Of a stretch of 64,000 nt of DNA, positions 28,680 to 37,098 are shown piece by piece. The stretch lies in NCBI GenBank assembly GCA_963753225.1, contig CAVWBQ010000009.1:62001-126000 (forward strand), in the 5' to 3' direction. This DNA is from Palsa-504 sp963753225 (GTDB taxonomy: Bacteria; Actinomycetota; Actinomycetes; Streptosporangiales; Streptosporangiaceae). The position numbers were made by a program, and so were the translations under genes. How positions within the stretch are numbered: position 1 is the first letter of the stretch; every line of letters starts with the position of its first letter. The notes beneath the pieces are model-generated. The model saw nothing but the letters and a program-made list of their open reading frames with translations. It was not told the origin of the DNA and ran no database searches.

Positions 28680-30396
28680 GGTCCTCCGCGAGGCCCTGTT
28701 CCTCGAGGCCCTGTTCCTCGAGACGGAGCACGCTCATCACCGGTCCGAGCGCGACCTGGCCGAGCCCGCAGATCGAGGTGCGGCGCATCACCTCGGCGAG
28801 GTCGTGGACGTCACCGTCCACCTCGGCGGGACCGCCGCCCGCGCCGAGCAGGCCGTCCAGGATGACGTGCGCCTTGGCCGAGCCGACCCGGCACGGCACG
28901 CACTTGCCGCACGACTCGTCGCGGAAGAACCGCAGGACGTTGACTGCCGCGGCGAGCAGGTCGGTGCCTTCGGCCATGACGACGATCGCGCCGGACCCCA
29001 GCATCGAGCCCGCCTCCTGCAGCGTGCCGAAGTCCAGTTCCACGTCCAGTTGGTCCGGCCCGATGAAGTTGGAGGACGCGCCGCCCGGCTGTATGGCGCC
29101 GAGGCGCCGGCCGCCAGAGACCCCGCCGGCCAAGTCGAGCAGTTCGCGGGCGGTGGTGCCCATCGGGACGCAGTACACGCCGGGCCGTTCCACGTGGCCC
29201 GAGACGGCGAAGAACTTCAGGCCGGCGTGCTCGCCCCGGCCCTGCGCCTGCCACCAGGACGCGCCCCTGGCGGCGATGACCGGGACGTGGGCGAACGTCT
29301 CGACCGAGTTCATCAGCGTCGGCTTGCCGTGCAGGCCGTAGGTGCCGGGGAACGGCGGCTTGTTCCGCGGTTCGCCGCGGTGCCCTTCCATGCACTCGAT
29401 GAGCGCCGACTCCTCACCGAGGATGTAGCCGCCGGGCGAGGTGAAGACCTCGACGGACAGCCGCCGGCCGGAGCCGCGCCCCGTGGTTCCGGCAAGCGGA
29501 GCCTGGCCGACCAGGCCGGCCTCCCGCAGGTGCTCGATCTCACGGCGGATGGCCTGTTCTTCCGGGCCGTACTCGTGGCGGATGAAGACCCAGCCCTCCT
29601 CGGCGCCGACCGCCAGCATGCCGAGCAGCATGCCCTCGAGCACCAGGTGCGGCTGGGTGGCGAGGATCTCCCTGTCCTTGAACGTGCCTGGCTCGGACTC
29701 GTCGGCATTGCAGATCACGTACTTCGGCGTGGCATCCTGGGCCGCGACCAGGTCCCATTTGCGGCCCGTGGGGAAGCCGGCCCCGCCCATGCCGCGCAGC
29801 CCTGTGTCCTTGAGGGCAGCGATGATGCGCGCCACGTCCAGACGGCCGGCCAGCGCGCCGCGGAGCATTGCGTACCGGTCCCCGGGGGTGGGGTAGGGAT
29901 CGTTCGGCCATGTCTTCTCGGGGGGAACGATCCCCCCCAGAGCAGCACTGCCGGGGGGGCTGCCCGCGCGGGCCGCCGCCACGGCGGCGTCGGCCGCGTC
30001 GAGCGGGACTGGGGCCTCGTTCACGGTGCACGCAGGGGCGATATCACAGCGGCCCAGGCACGATCCCTCGACGATCTCGACGTCGGCGTCGGAGCCGTAC
30101 CGCCCCTTGAGGGCAGCGATGCGCTCGTCGGCGCCGCGGAGCCAGCAGGACAGGTCATGGCAGATGCGGAGCTCCGCCTTTACCGGCGGGTCGGTGCGGA
30201 AGTGCGGGTAGAAGGAGACCAGCCCTTCGATCTCGTACAGCGGCCGGCGCACGTCGCGGGACAGCGCCGCGAGTTCCTCCCTGGGCAGCCACCCGACCCG
30301 CTCCTGGATCGCGTTCAGCGCCGGGATCAGGCTCGGACCGGGGAACTTGCCGGCGCGCGCCTCGACACCGGGGGCGCGGGGCGGGGCCTCAGCCAT
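28672..30396 (-). CDS. NuoE-NuoF fusion: NAD-reducing beta/gamma subunit of soluble formate dehydrogenase
   Basis: A 574-residue fusion. The NuoE part (~1-145) has [2Fe-2S] ligands Cys79, Cys84, Cys113 and Cys117 (ICHDLSCW, GSCLGRCD). The NuoF part carries the FMN site GMGGAGFPTGRKWDL, NADESEPGTFKDREI, an NAD-site segment SPGGYILGEESALIECMEG and the [4Fe-4S] ligands ESCGKCVPCRVG plus a later Cys in TSICGLGQVA. It takes electrons from the upstream alpha subunit to NAD+. It overlaps the alpha gene by 8 nt (ATGGCTGA). Two oddities: GC runs near 29919-29960 encode a linker between the domains, and a 15-nt tandem repeat gives the C-terminal LEEQGLEEQGL. Confidence 0.95.
   Translation of the reverse strand: MAEAPPRAPGVEARAGKFPGPSLIPALNAIQERVGWLPREELAALSRDVRRPLYEIEGLVSFYPHFRTDPPVKAELRICHDLSCWLRGADERIAALKGRYGSDADVEIVEGSCLGRCDIAPACTVNEAPVPLDAADAAVAAARAGSPPGSAALGGIVPPEKTWPNDPYPTPGDRYAMLRGALAGRLDVARIIAALKDTGLRGMGGAGFPTGRKWDLVAAQDATPKYVICNADESEPGTFKDREILATQPHLVLEGMLLGMLAVGAEEGWVFIRHEYGPEEQAIRREIEHLREAGLVGQAPLAGTTGRGSGRRLSVEVFTSPGGYILGEESALIECMEGHRGEPRNKPPFPGTYGLHGKPTLMNSVETFAHVPVIAARGASWWQAQGRGEHAGLKFFAVSGHVERPGVYCVPMGTTARELLDLAGGVSGGRRLGAIQPGGASSNFIGPDQLDVELDFGTLQEAGSMLGSGAIVVMAEGTDLLAAAVNVLRFFRDESCGKCVPCRVGSAKAHVILDGLLGAGGGPAEVDGDVHDLAEVMRRTSICGLGQVALGPVMSVLRLEEQGLEEQGLAEDHG
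28690..28719. repeat. 15-nt tandem repeat at the 3' end of the NuoE-NuoF gene
   Basis: GAGGCCCTGTTCCTC occurs twice head to tail (28690-28704, 28705-28719), encoding the duplicated LEEQG peptide. Confidence 0.8.
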
Positions 30397-33343
30397 CGGC
30401 CTTTTCGATTCGCGCTGGTTCGATTCGCACTGGTTCGATTCGCGCTGGTTCGATTCGCACTGCGCAGAACTTGAACTCGGGGATCTTCCCCACCGGGTCG
30501 ATCGCGTCGATCGTCAGCAGGTTCGCCGCCGCCTCCCGGAAGTGGAACGGTATGAAGCAGTTGCCCCTGGCCTCCCGGTGCGAGACCTTTGCTTCCAGCT
30601 CGATGACGCCACGGCGAGAGCTGACCCGGGCCAGGTCGCCGTCTTCCAGGCCGAGTTCGGCGGCGTCGTCCGGGTGGATGAACACCAGTGCCTTAGGGGC
30701 GATCGCGTCCAGTGCGTAGGAACGGCGGGTCATCGACCCGGTGTGCCAGTGTTCCAGCATCCGGCCGGTGTTCAGCACGAACGGGTACTCCTCGTCGGGG
30801 AGTTCCCGCGCGGGCAGCCACTCGGCGGGCACCAGGTGCGCGAGCCCGTCGTTGGTCTTGAACTTCTCGGTGAACATCACGACGGTGCCGTCGCTGCGGG
30901 CCGGGTCCGGGTTGGGGTACAGCTTGCCGGTCAGGCCGAGGTTGTCGTAGGTCAGGTTCTTGTAACTGGGGATGACCGAGACCATTTCCTCGAAGATGTC
31001 CCGTGACGTTTCGTAGTGCCAGCCGAGGCCGATCCGGTTGGCGACGTCCTGCACGACTTCCCAGTCGACCCGGGCCTGGCCGGGGGTGTCCATTACCTTG
31101 CGGCCGAGCTGCACGCGGCGGTCGGTGTTGGTGTAGGTGCCGTTCTTCTCCAGATAGGAGGAGGCGGGCAGGATCACGTCGGCGAACTCGGCGGTCTCGG
31201 TGAGGAAGATGTCCTGCACGACGAGGAAGTCCAGCTTGGACAGGGCCTTGCGCACCTTGTTGATGTTCGGGTCGGACAGGAACGGGTTCTCGCCGAGCAT
31301 GTACATGCCGCGGACGCCGCCCGCCAGCGCGGAGCCGATGATCTCGGTGACGGTCAGGCCCTTCACGGGGTCCAGGTCGGCTGAGCCCCAGGCCTGCTCG
31401 AACCTGGCCTTCACGCCGGGGTCGTCGGCCTTCTGGTAGTCCGGGTAGAACATCGGGATCAGGCCCATGTCCGAGGCGCCCTGCACGTTGTTCTGCCCGC
31501 GCAGCGGGTGCAGGCCCGCGCCCGGCTTGCCGACGTTCCCGGTGATCGCGCACAGCGCGATCAGGCAGCGGGCGTTGTCGGTGCCGGTGGTGTGCTGGGA
31601 GATCCCCATGCCCCAGAAGATGATGCCCGCCTTGGCCTCGCCCCAGGCGCGGGCCACCCGCCGGATCAGCTCGGCGGGCACGCCGGTGATCTGCTCGGCG
31701 CGCTCCGGCGGGTAGTCGGCGACCGTGCTCCTCAGCGCCTCGTAGTTGGAGGTCCGGTTGGCGATGAAGGCGTCGTCGGTCAGGCCGAGCCTTATTACCT
31801 CATGCATGATCCCGTTGTAGAAGGCGACGTCGGTGCCGGGCTTGAGCTGGCAGTAGATGTCCGCGTGGTCGGCCATCTTGTCGGCCCGCGGGTCCACGTA
31901 GATGATGGTCGTGCCGTTGCGGCGGGCCTGCTTGAAGAAGCTGGAGGCGACCGGGTGGTTCGCGGTCGAGTTGCTGCCGGTGACGATCGCCGCCCCGGCG
32001 TTCTTGATGTCGCCGTAGGTGGTGGAGACCGCTCCGGAGCCGATCCCCTCGAACAGCGCGGCCACGCTGGAGGCGTGGCACAGCCGGGTGCAGTGGTCCA
32101 CGTTGTTGGTGTGGAAGCCGGTGCGGATGAGCTTCTGGAAGAGGTAGGCCTCCTCGTTGGAGCACTTGGCGCTGCCAAACCCGGCGATGGCGGCCGGCCC
32201 GCCCTCGGCGTAGATCTCGCTCAGCCTGCGCGCCACGAGGTCCAGCGCCTCTTCCCAGCTGGCCTCCCGGAAGTGCGGCAGCACCTCGGCGTAGTCGACG
32301 AGGCCGCCGGGCTTGCGGCCGCGCTTGCCGCCCTTGCGCTTCTGCTTGGGGTCGCCGTCGTTCGTCATCCCGTGATCGTTGGCCTTGCCGCCGCCGGCCA
32401 TGTCGCCGCGGACGTCGGTGGACAGTGGCCCCTTGGGGTAGGACTCCTCGCGGCGGATCAGTGGCATCGTCAGGCGCTGCGGCGACGCGGCGTAGTCCCA
32501 GCCGTACCGGCCCTTGACGCACAGCCGGCCCTGCGAGCCGGGCTGCTCCCGTCCGTCGGCGTAGGCGATCGCGCCGCGCTCCCGGTCCACGTAGTAGGTC
32601 AGCGCGCAGCCCACGCCGCAGTACGGGCAGACGGTATCCACCGCATCGAGTTCGGTGCGCGGCCGGATCGGGATGTCGTGGATCGGCTTGTTCGTCAGCG
32701 CGCCGGTCGGGCAGGCCGCCACGCATTCGCCGCACGATACGCAGGACGAGGCGCCCATCGGGTCGCTGAGGTCGAATGCGATGTGCGTGGCGTAGCCCTT
32801 TCCGCTGCGCCCGATCACGTCGTTGCCCTGAATGTCGTCGCACGCCCGGGTGCAGCGGTCACAGAGGATGCAGGCGTCGTGGTCGACCGCGATGACCGGG
32901 CTGGACTCATCGACGCCGCGGCCGGAACCGCACGGGAGGCCGGTGTTGTCACCGGTCACCCCGTACCTGTCGGCCAGCGCGAGCAGTTCGTTGTCGCCGG
33001 TCGTGGTCTGCTTGGGGTCGCGCTCGCGCGGCGGCTGGTCGGAAACAAGCAGCTTGGTCAGCATCGCGCGGTTGCGCTCGAGCTCCGGGGTACCGGTCTT
33101 GACCTGCATGCCGTTCTCGCAGGCCCGTACGCACGACGCGGCGAACGCGGGCGCCCCCACGTCGACCACGCACATCCGGCAGACGCCCACAGGATCGAAA
33201 CGTTCGTCGTGGCACAGCACGGGAATGTCGATGCCGGCGGCCTTCGCGGCCTGCCAGATCGTCTCACCTTCCGGGGCAGTGACCTCACGTCCGTCGATCG
33301 TGAGCGTTACCGTCCCCGTGCTCTCCGGGGCAGTAATAGCCAT
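30389..33343 (-). CDS. fdhA: NAD-linked formate dehydrogenase alpha subunit, cysteine type
   Basis: A 984-residue catalytic subunit. The NuoG-like N-terminus binds [2Fe-2S] (LCHDERFDPVGVCRMC), then two ferredoxin sets (CILCDRCTRACDD, CVSCGECVAACPTG), then the catalytic-domain cluster VCPYCGVGCALTYYV. The residue binding the metal is Cys422 in CTRLCHASSVAALFEG, where the paralogue at 22171-25440 has selenocysteine. Pterin-site segments include TGSNSTANHPVASSF, YVDPRADKMADHADI and GMGISQHTTGTDNARCL. A Lys-rich loop (KQKRKGGKRGRKPGG) at about residue 340 is unusual. The C-terminus ends in repeated RIEPA units. It overlaps the NuoEF gene by 8 nt, and 27 nt separates it from the AOR gene. No signal peptide; cytoplasmic. 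Confidence 0.95.
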   Translation of the reverse strand: MAITAPESTGTVTLTIDGREVTAPEGETIWQAAKAAGIDIPVLCHDERFDPVGVCRMCVVDVGAPAFAASCVRACENGMQVKTGTPELERNRAMLTKLLVSDQPPRERDPKQTTTGDNELLALADRYGVTGDNTGLPCGSGRGVDESSPVIAVDHDACILCDRCTRACDDIQGNDVIGRSGKGYATHIAFDLSDPMGASSCVSCGECVAACPTGALTNKPIHDIPIRPRTELDAVDTVCPYCGVGCALTYYVDRERGAIAYADGREQPGSQGRLCVKGRYGWDYAASPQRLTMPLIRREESYPKGPLSTDVRGDMAGGGKANDHGMTNDGDPKQKRKGGKRGRKPGGLVDYAEVLPHFREASWEEALDLVARRLSEIYAEGGPAAIAGFGSAKCSNEEAYLFQKLIRTGFHTNNVDHCTRLCHASSVAALFEGIGSGAVSTTYGDIKNAGAAIVTGSNSTANHPVASSFFKQARRNGTTIIYVDPRADKMADHADIYCQLKPGTDVAFYNGIMHEVIRLGLTDDAFIANRTSNYEALRSTVADYPPERAEQITGVPAELIRRVARAWGEAKAGIIFWGMGISQHTTGTDNARCLIALCAITGNVGKPGAGLHPLRGQNNVQGASDMGLIPMFYPDYQKADDPGVKARFEQAWGSADLDPVKGLTVTEIIGSALAGGVRGMYMLGENPFLSDPNINKVRKALSKLDFLVVQDIFLTETAEFADVILPASSYLEKNGTYTNTDRRVQLGRKVMDTPGQARVDWEVVQDVANRIGLGWHYETSRDIFEEMVSVIPSYKNLTYDNLGLTGKLYPNPDPARSDGTVVMFTEKFKTNDGLAHLVPAEWLPARELPDEEYPFVLNTGRMLEHWHTGSMTRRSYALDAIAPKALVFIHPDDAAELGLEDGDLARVSSRRGVIELEAKVSHREARGNCFIPFHFREAAANLLTIDAIDPVGKIPEFKFCAVRIEPARIEPVRIEPARIEKADG
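30406..30462. repeat. 15-nt tandem repeat (four units) at the 3' end of fdhA
   Basis: CGATTCGCGCTGGTT and its variant with CGCAC alternate at 30406, 30421, 30436 and 30451 (last unit partial). They encode the repeated RIEPA/RIEPV tail of the alpha subunit. Confidence 0.85.
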
Positions 33344-33370
33344 GTTCGCAGTATCCGCCCGCCCGCGACG

Positions 33371-35203
33371 TTAAGCCAAGCGGAGGCCGTCAACGGCCGC
33401 CGGGTCTGGGTGGCCCTCAGGGTCGAGGCCGCGCATTTTGTAGTAAGAGTCGATCATCGCCCGCAGGCGGTCCGCGGTGAGGGTGGCTACCCGCCCGGAC
33501 GGGAGACTGAGCGGCTCGTTCAGCAGACGGTCCGGCAGCCAGTCGTCCGCGGGCTGCCAGCCCTCACGGATGTTGTAGACCCGTTTGGCCATGACGATCC
33601 GGCGGGCCGTTTTGTGCAGTTCCTCGCCGGACACCTCCCAGCCGGTCACCGCGGATAGCAGCCCCGCCCATTCGGTGAACGGGTCGGTGAACACGCCGCG
33701 CAGGAACTTGCACAAGATCAGCGAATCCATCACCGCGGCCCGGTCCTCGGTCTCGATCGCCGCGGCCACGTGCGCATCGCCGCCATTCAGCCGGTCCAGG
33801 TCGCCGGACAGGTCTGCCTCGTAGGCGCCTGAACGGTTATGGTCCGCGCCCCTGGCGTTAACCGCCAGGCCCAGCGCCATCGAGTGGAGCGTGCGAGGCT
33901 CGTACCCTGGCATCTCCAAGCCCTTGACGTGCGCGGCGAACGACGCGGAGTCAGCCCCGACCGTTCGGGATGCTCGTCTTGATCCCTCCGCCAGCAGCGA
34001 ACCGAGCGGCGTGCCACGGTCGCCGATCTCGTCCAGGACGCGCAGCAGCGCGGTGGAGTCGCCGAACCGGAGCCACGGCGCGTCGATCAGGCCGCGCTCC
34101 GCGCACTCCATCGCCCACGCGATCGTGCCGCCCGCCGAAATCGTGTCGATGCCCAGCTCATCACACCGGGCGCTGGCCGCGAGCACGGCGTCGGGGTCGC
34201 TCACCCCGCACATCGGGCCGAGCGCGAACACGTTCTCATACTCCACGCGCGTCTTCTTGCCTCGGCCGACCCGGTAGATGTGCTCGCAGCCGATCGTGCA
34301 GGACGCGCAGCTGCTGCGGGCCACGCGGCGCATGCCCTGCACATCTCCGGCCACATCTCCGGCCACGTTCCCGGCTGTCTGCCCGGCGAGTTCCCCCGCG
34401 CCGTCGAAGGTCGCGGCCTGGAAGTTACGCGTCGGCAGAGCGCTGATGGCGTTGAACGTGAGCAGGTTGGCCAGCGTACCGAGCTCGCGGTACTTCGCCG
34501 TGGCCGGGCCGAACGACCGTTCCCGCAGGTCGCGGGCTGCCGCCAGGACCGCCGCCGGGTCAGCCGTCGCCACCTTCGCCGCCGCGCGGACGGCGATTGC
34601 CTTCAGGTTCTTCGCGCCCATGACCGCGCCAAGGCCGCCGCGGCCCGCGTGCCGCCCGTCGTGCGAGATCGTGGCGTACCTAATACCTAGCTCGCCGGCC
34701 GGGCCGATCGCCGCCACCCGCCAGCCGCGGCCAAGCTCGTCGCGCAGGCGCCTATCCGTGTCAGCTGCGCTCATGCCCGCCAGGTGCGCGGCACCGGTGA
34801 GCCGGATCCCGTCGCCGTCGACGAGCAGGACGGAGAGTTCCGGTGCCCGGCCGTCGACCACGATCGCGTCGTGGCCGGTCAGCTTCCCCGCGATCGCGAA
34901 CTGGCTGGAGGCGAGCGCGTCGGTTAGCATCCCGGTCAGCGGCGACTTCGCCACGACCGCGAACTTCGCGCTCGTGGTCAGCGACGTTCCGACCAGCGGG
35001 GAGAATACGAACGCCAGCGGAGACCGGGGCCCGAGCGGGTCGGCGCCCGCAGTTCCCAGCTGGCACAGCAGCCATGTGCCGAGCCCGGAGCCACCAACGT
35101 AGCCGCGCAGCACGCTGTCGGGCAGCGGCTGGTTCCGGCTGGTGCCGCTGGTCACGTCCACGACGAGCGCCTGCCCGAAGTAACCGCCAGCTGGCATGAC
35201 CAC
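33371..35203 (-). CDS. aor: Aldehyde:ferredoxin oxidoreductase (tungsten AOR family)
   Basis: A 610-residue member of the AOR family, whose known members hold W (rarely Mo) on a bis-pterin plus one [4Fe-4S] and interconvert aldehydes and carboxylates. The N-terminal GYFGQALVVDVTSGTS and LRGYVGGSGLGTWLL, the pterin-site AKFAVVAKSPLTGMLTDALASSQF and GRGGLGAVMGAKNLKAIAV are typical. Cluster ligands are SSCASCTIGCEH (Cys near 298, 301 and 305) and a fourth Cys in DSLILCKFLRG near 497. The GTG at 35203 follows GGGAGG by 8 nt and starts 4 nt after the MobA-MoaD stop. The electron partner is not a ferredoxin gene here; the NuoEF/formate dehydrogenase downstream is the nearest candidate. Confidence 0.94.
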   Translation of the reverse strand: MVMPAGGYFGQALVVDVTSGTSRNQPLPDSVLRGYVGGSGLGTWLLCQLGTAGADPLGPRSPLAFVFSPLVGTSLTTSAKFAVVAKSPLTGMLTDALASSQFAIAGKLTGHDAIVVDGRAPELSVLLVDGDGIRLTGAAHLAGMSAADTDRRLRDELGRGWRVAAIGPAGELGIRYATISHDGRHAGRGGLGAVMGAKNLKAIAVRAAAKVATADPAAVLAAARDLRERSFGPATAKYRELGTLANLLTFNAISALPTRNFQAATFDGAGELAGQTAGNVAGDVAGDVQGMRRVARSSCASCTIGCEHIYRVGRGKKTRVEYENVFALGPMCGVSDPDAVLAASARCDELGIDTISAGGTIAWAMECAERGLIDAPWLRFGDSTALLRVLDEIGDRGTPLGSLLAEGSRRASRTVGADSASFAAHVKGLEMPGYEPRTLHSMALGLAVNARGADHNRSGAYEADLSGDLDRLNGGDAHVAAAIETEDRAAVMDSLILCKFLRGVFTDPFTEWAGLLSAVTGWEVSGEELHKTARRIVMAKRVYNIREGWQPADDWLPDRLLNEPLSLPSGRVATLTADRLRAMIDSYYKMRGLDPEGHPDPAAVDGLRLA

Positions 35204-35207
35204 GGCG

Positions 35208-36062
35208 CTACCCTCCCGCGTCCGCGGACAGGAAGAAAACCGTGTCGCCCGCCGCGAGCGGCGTTGCCCTGTCGCGGGTTATCTGGTCGCCGTTCAGCGC
35301 CGCTGTCACATGCCGGTCGAATACGATGTCCAGCGCCTCGGCTGCGCCGCCCACGGTGGCGGCGCGGACCACGTGCGGCCCGCTAGCGTTACTGCCTTTC
35401 GCCAGGGTGCCGAAGAGCTGGACCGTCACCTCGGGCGCCGGGCGGGCGCGTGCCGCCGCGTAGTCGGCCGGGGTATTGACATTCAGCACCGAGTCCAGGT
35501 CCGGGTCGAGCGCGGCGAGCACCGGGTCCCGTTTCAGCGCGGCGTCGTCCAGCGTGTCCACCTGGCACTCCTCGAAGAGGAACGCGGGCCGCAGCCGGTC
35601 CTCCTTGACGAGGCGCTCGGCGGTTTCCGCGAGCGAGACGCGGTACGCGGCGGCCAGCGGCTGCCGGTACCCGCGGGCGACCGGGAGGGCCACATCCGTG
35701 TCTTGGCTCCCTTCCACGGCGCCCAGCACCCGCCGGACGAAAGCCGGGTGCAGGAACGGCATGTCGGTCGAGCTGACGAACGCGACGTCGGCTCGCCCGG
35801 TCAGCGCCGCCAGCCCCGCGGCGATACCCTGCACCGGGCCCTTACCCTCGCGCGGATCGTCGACCACCAGGGTGCCCTCCGGCAACCCCGGGAGGTCCTG
35901 GCCAGTGGCGCGGACGACCACAACCGGGCCGCTCGTCGCCCGCGCCATGATCCCGACTGTCCGGCGCAGCAGCGTGGACCCGTGCCACTCCAGCGCTGCC
36001 TTGGGCATGCCCATCCGCGATGACCGTCCGCCGGCCAGCACTACTCCCGCGGAAATTGCCAC
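35208..36062 (-). CDS. mobA: MobA-MoaD fusion: molybdenum cofactor guanylyltransferase with C-terminal sulfur-carrier domain
   Basis: A 284-residue protein, first of the cluster. Residues ~1-205 are MobA: VVLAGGRSSRMGMPKAALEW (nucleotide-binding loop), VVVDDPREGKGPVQGIAAGL, FVSSTDMPFLHPAFV and VLNVNTPADY. Residues ~212-284 are a ubiquitin-like MoaD/ThiS domain (VTVQLFGTLAKGS, ALNGDQITRDRATPLAAGDTVFFLSADAGG). It ends exactly in Gly-Gly, the residues that MoaD needs for adenylation and thiocarboxylate formation. One polypeptide would therefore carry the sulfur donor for pterin synthesis and the enzyme that attaches GMP. No MoaE, MoaA or MoeB gene is in the window. Confidence 0.9.
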   Translation of the reverse strand: MAISAGVVLAGGRSSRMGMPKAALEWHGSTLLRRTVGIMARATSGPVVVVRATGQDLPGLPEGTLVVDDPREGKGPVQGIAAGLAALTGRADVAFVSSTDMPFLHPAFVRRVLGAVEGSQDTDVALPVARGYRQPLAAAYRVSLAETAERLVKEDRLRPAFLFEECQVDTLDDAALKRDPVLAALDPDLDSVLNVNTPADYAAARARPAPEVTVQLFGTLAKGSNASGPHVVRAATVGGAAEALDIVFDRHVTAALNGDQITRDRATPLAAGDTVFFLSADAGG

Positions 36063-36091
36063 TCTTCATGGTAAGCGTGGCTTCCCGGGTG

Positions 36092-36129
36092 ATATGCACC
36101 ACGCTACGATCGCTACGACGCGGGAGGGG
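36092..36129. promoter_or_regulatory. Conserved 38-bp motif, copy 2 (before the MobA-MoaD gene)
   Basis: Matches 25485-25522 at 32 of 38 positions. It begins 30 bp upstream of the MobA-MoaD start on the minus strand; on the plus strand its GGAGGGG end serves as ribosome binding site for the lysozyme gene at 36138. Which direction is conserved for is unclear. Confidence 0.6.
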
Positions 36130-36137
36130 TGGGTACG

Positions 36138-37052
36138 GTGGCGGGTAACGCCAAGGGCATCGACGTCTCGAACTTCAGCGGCAACTTCGACTGGGCCGGC
36201 ACCTCGGGCCTGTCGTTCGGCATCTGCCGGGCCAGCCAGGGCCTGGGCGCCCCCGGCACGAACTCACCGGATCCGTTCCTGTCCTGGAACTGGCCCAGGA
36301 TCAAGGCCAAAGGGCTGGCCAGGGGCGCCTATCACTTCCTCGATCCCCGGCTGGACGGGGCGGCCCAGGCGAGCAACTTCGTGCAGACGGTCAGCAAGGT
36401 CGGCCTGGAGACCACCGACATGCTCTGGATGGACAACGAGACGGCCGGCTCGTCGCCGGCCGCGGTGGCCGCGTGCGCCCGCGCCTTCATGGCCAGGCTG
36501 ACCTCGCTCCGGCCGCACAACCCCTGCGGCGTGTACTCCTTCTACAACTTCATCACCTCGGGTAACTGCGCCGGGCTCGGCTCGTACCCGCTGTGGCTGG
36601 CCATCTTCCAGTCGGCCACGCCGACCGCCCCGCCGCCCTGGCACGCCTGGAAGATCTGGCAGTCCGGCGAGGCCAGCGGCCACGACAACGACGTGTTCAA
36701 CGGGACCCCGGCCGAGCTGACCGCGTGGATCAAATCTTTCCAGCCGAACGTGGAGGTCGAAGTGCAGTCAGGCCAGCTCAACAACGGCGCCCGCGCCGTC
36801 ACGGCTATCTCGGTGCCGCACGGCAGCGCGTCCAACATCGCGTTCGGCTGCGACAACGGCCTGCAGGGCATGCCGCCCGCCGTGCTCCGGGTGGCGATCT
36901 ACGACACTGAGTGGCACGTCACGAACAACGTCACGGTGGACTCCACCAAGGGCCAGACCATGGTCCGCTTCCCGAACCCCAAGGGCACCGGCGTGATCTC
37001 GGTCACCCGGATGGACGCCGGCGAGGTCATGGTCGGCTACGAGGTCTCCTAG
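36138..37052 (+). CDS. GH25-family lysozyme-like hydrolase
   Basis: About 304 residues from GTG 36138 (GGGAGGGG 8 nt upstream; the GTG at 36129 overlaps that site). The N-terminal GH25 domain (residues ~1-195) shows GIDVSNFSGNFDW, FGICRASQG, AKGLARGAYHFLDP and the catalytic D-x-E in MLWMDNETAG, with GVYSFYNFIT and HAWKIWQSGEA following. These enzymes cut the N-acetylmuramyl link of peptidoglycan. The C-terminal ~105 residues are a beta-rich domain I do not recognise. No signal peptide is visible, which is odd for a wall hydrolase. It is divergent from the cofactor/oxidoreductase cluster. Confidence 0.9.
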   Translation: MAGNAKGIDVSNFSGNFDWAGTSGLSFGICRASQGLGAPGTNSPDPFLSWNWPRIKAKGLARGAYHFLDPRLDGAAQASNFVQTVSKVGLETTDMLWMDNETAGSSPAAVAACARAFMARLTSLRPHNPCGVYSFYNFITSGNCAGLGSYPLWLAIFQSATPTAPPPWHAWKIWQSGEASGHDNDVFNGTPAELTAWIKSFQPNVEVEVQSGQLNNGARAVTAISVPHGSASNIAFGCDNGLQGMPPAVLRVAIYDTEWHVTNNVTVDSTKGQTMVRFPNPKGTGVISVTRMDAGEVMVGYEVS

Positions 37053-37098
37053 GATCGGGTGAAGGCCTTCCCGGCAAGCTGAGAATCGGCGGAACCTG

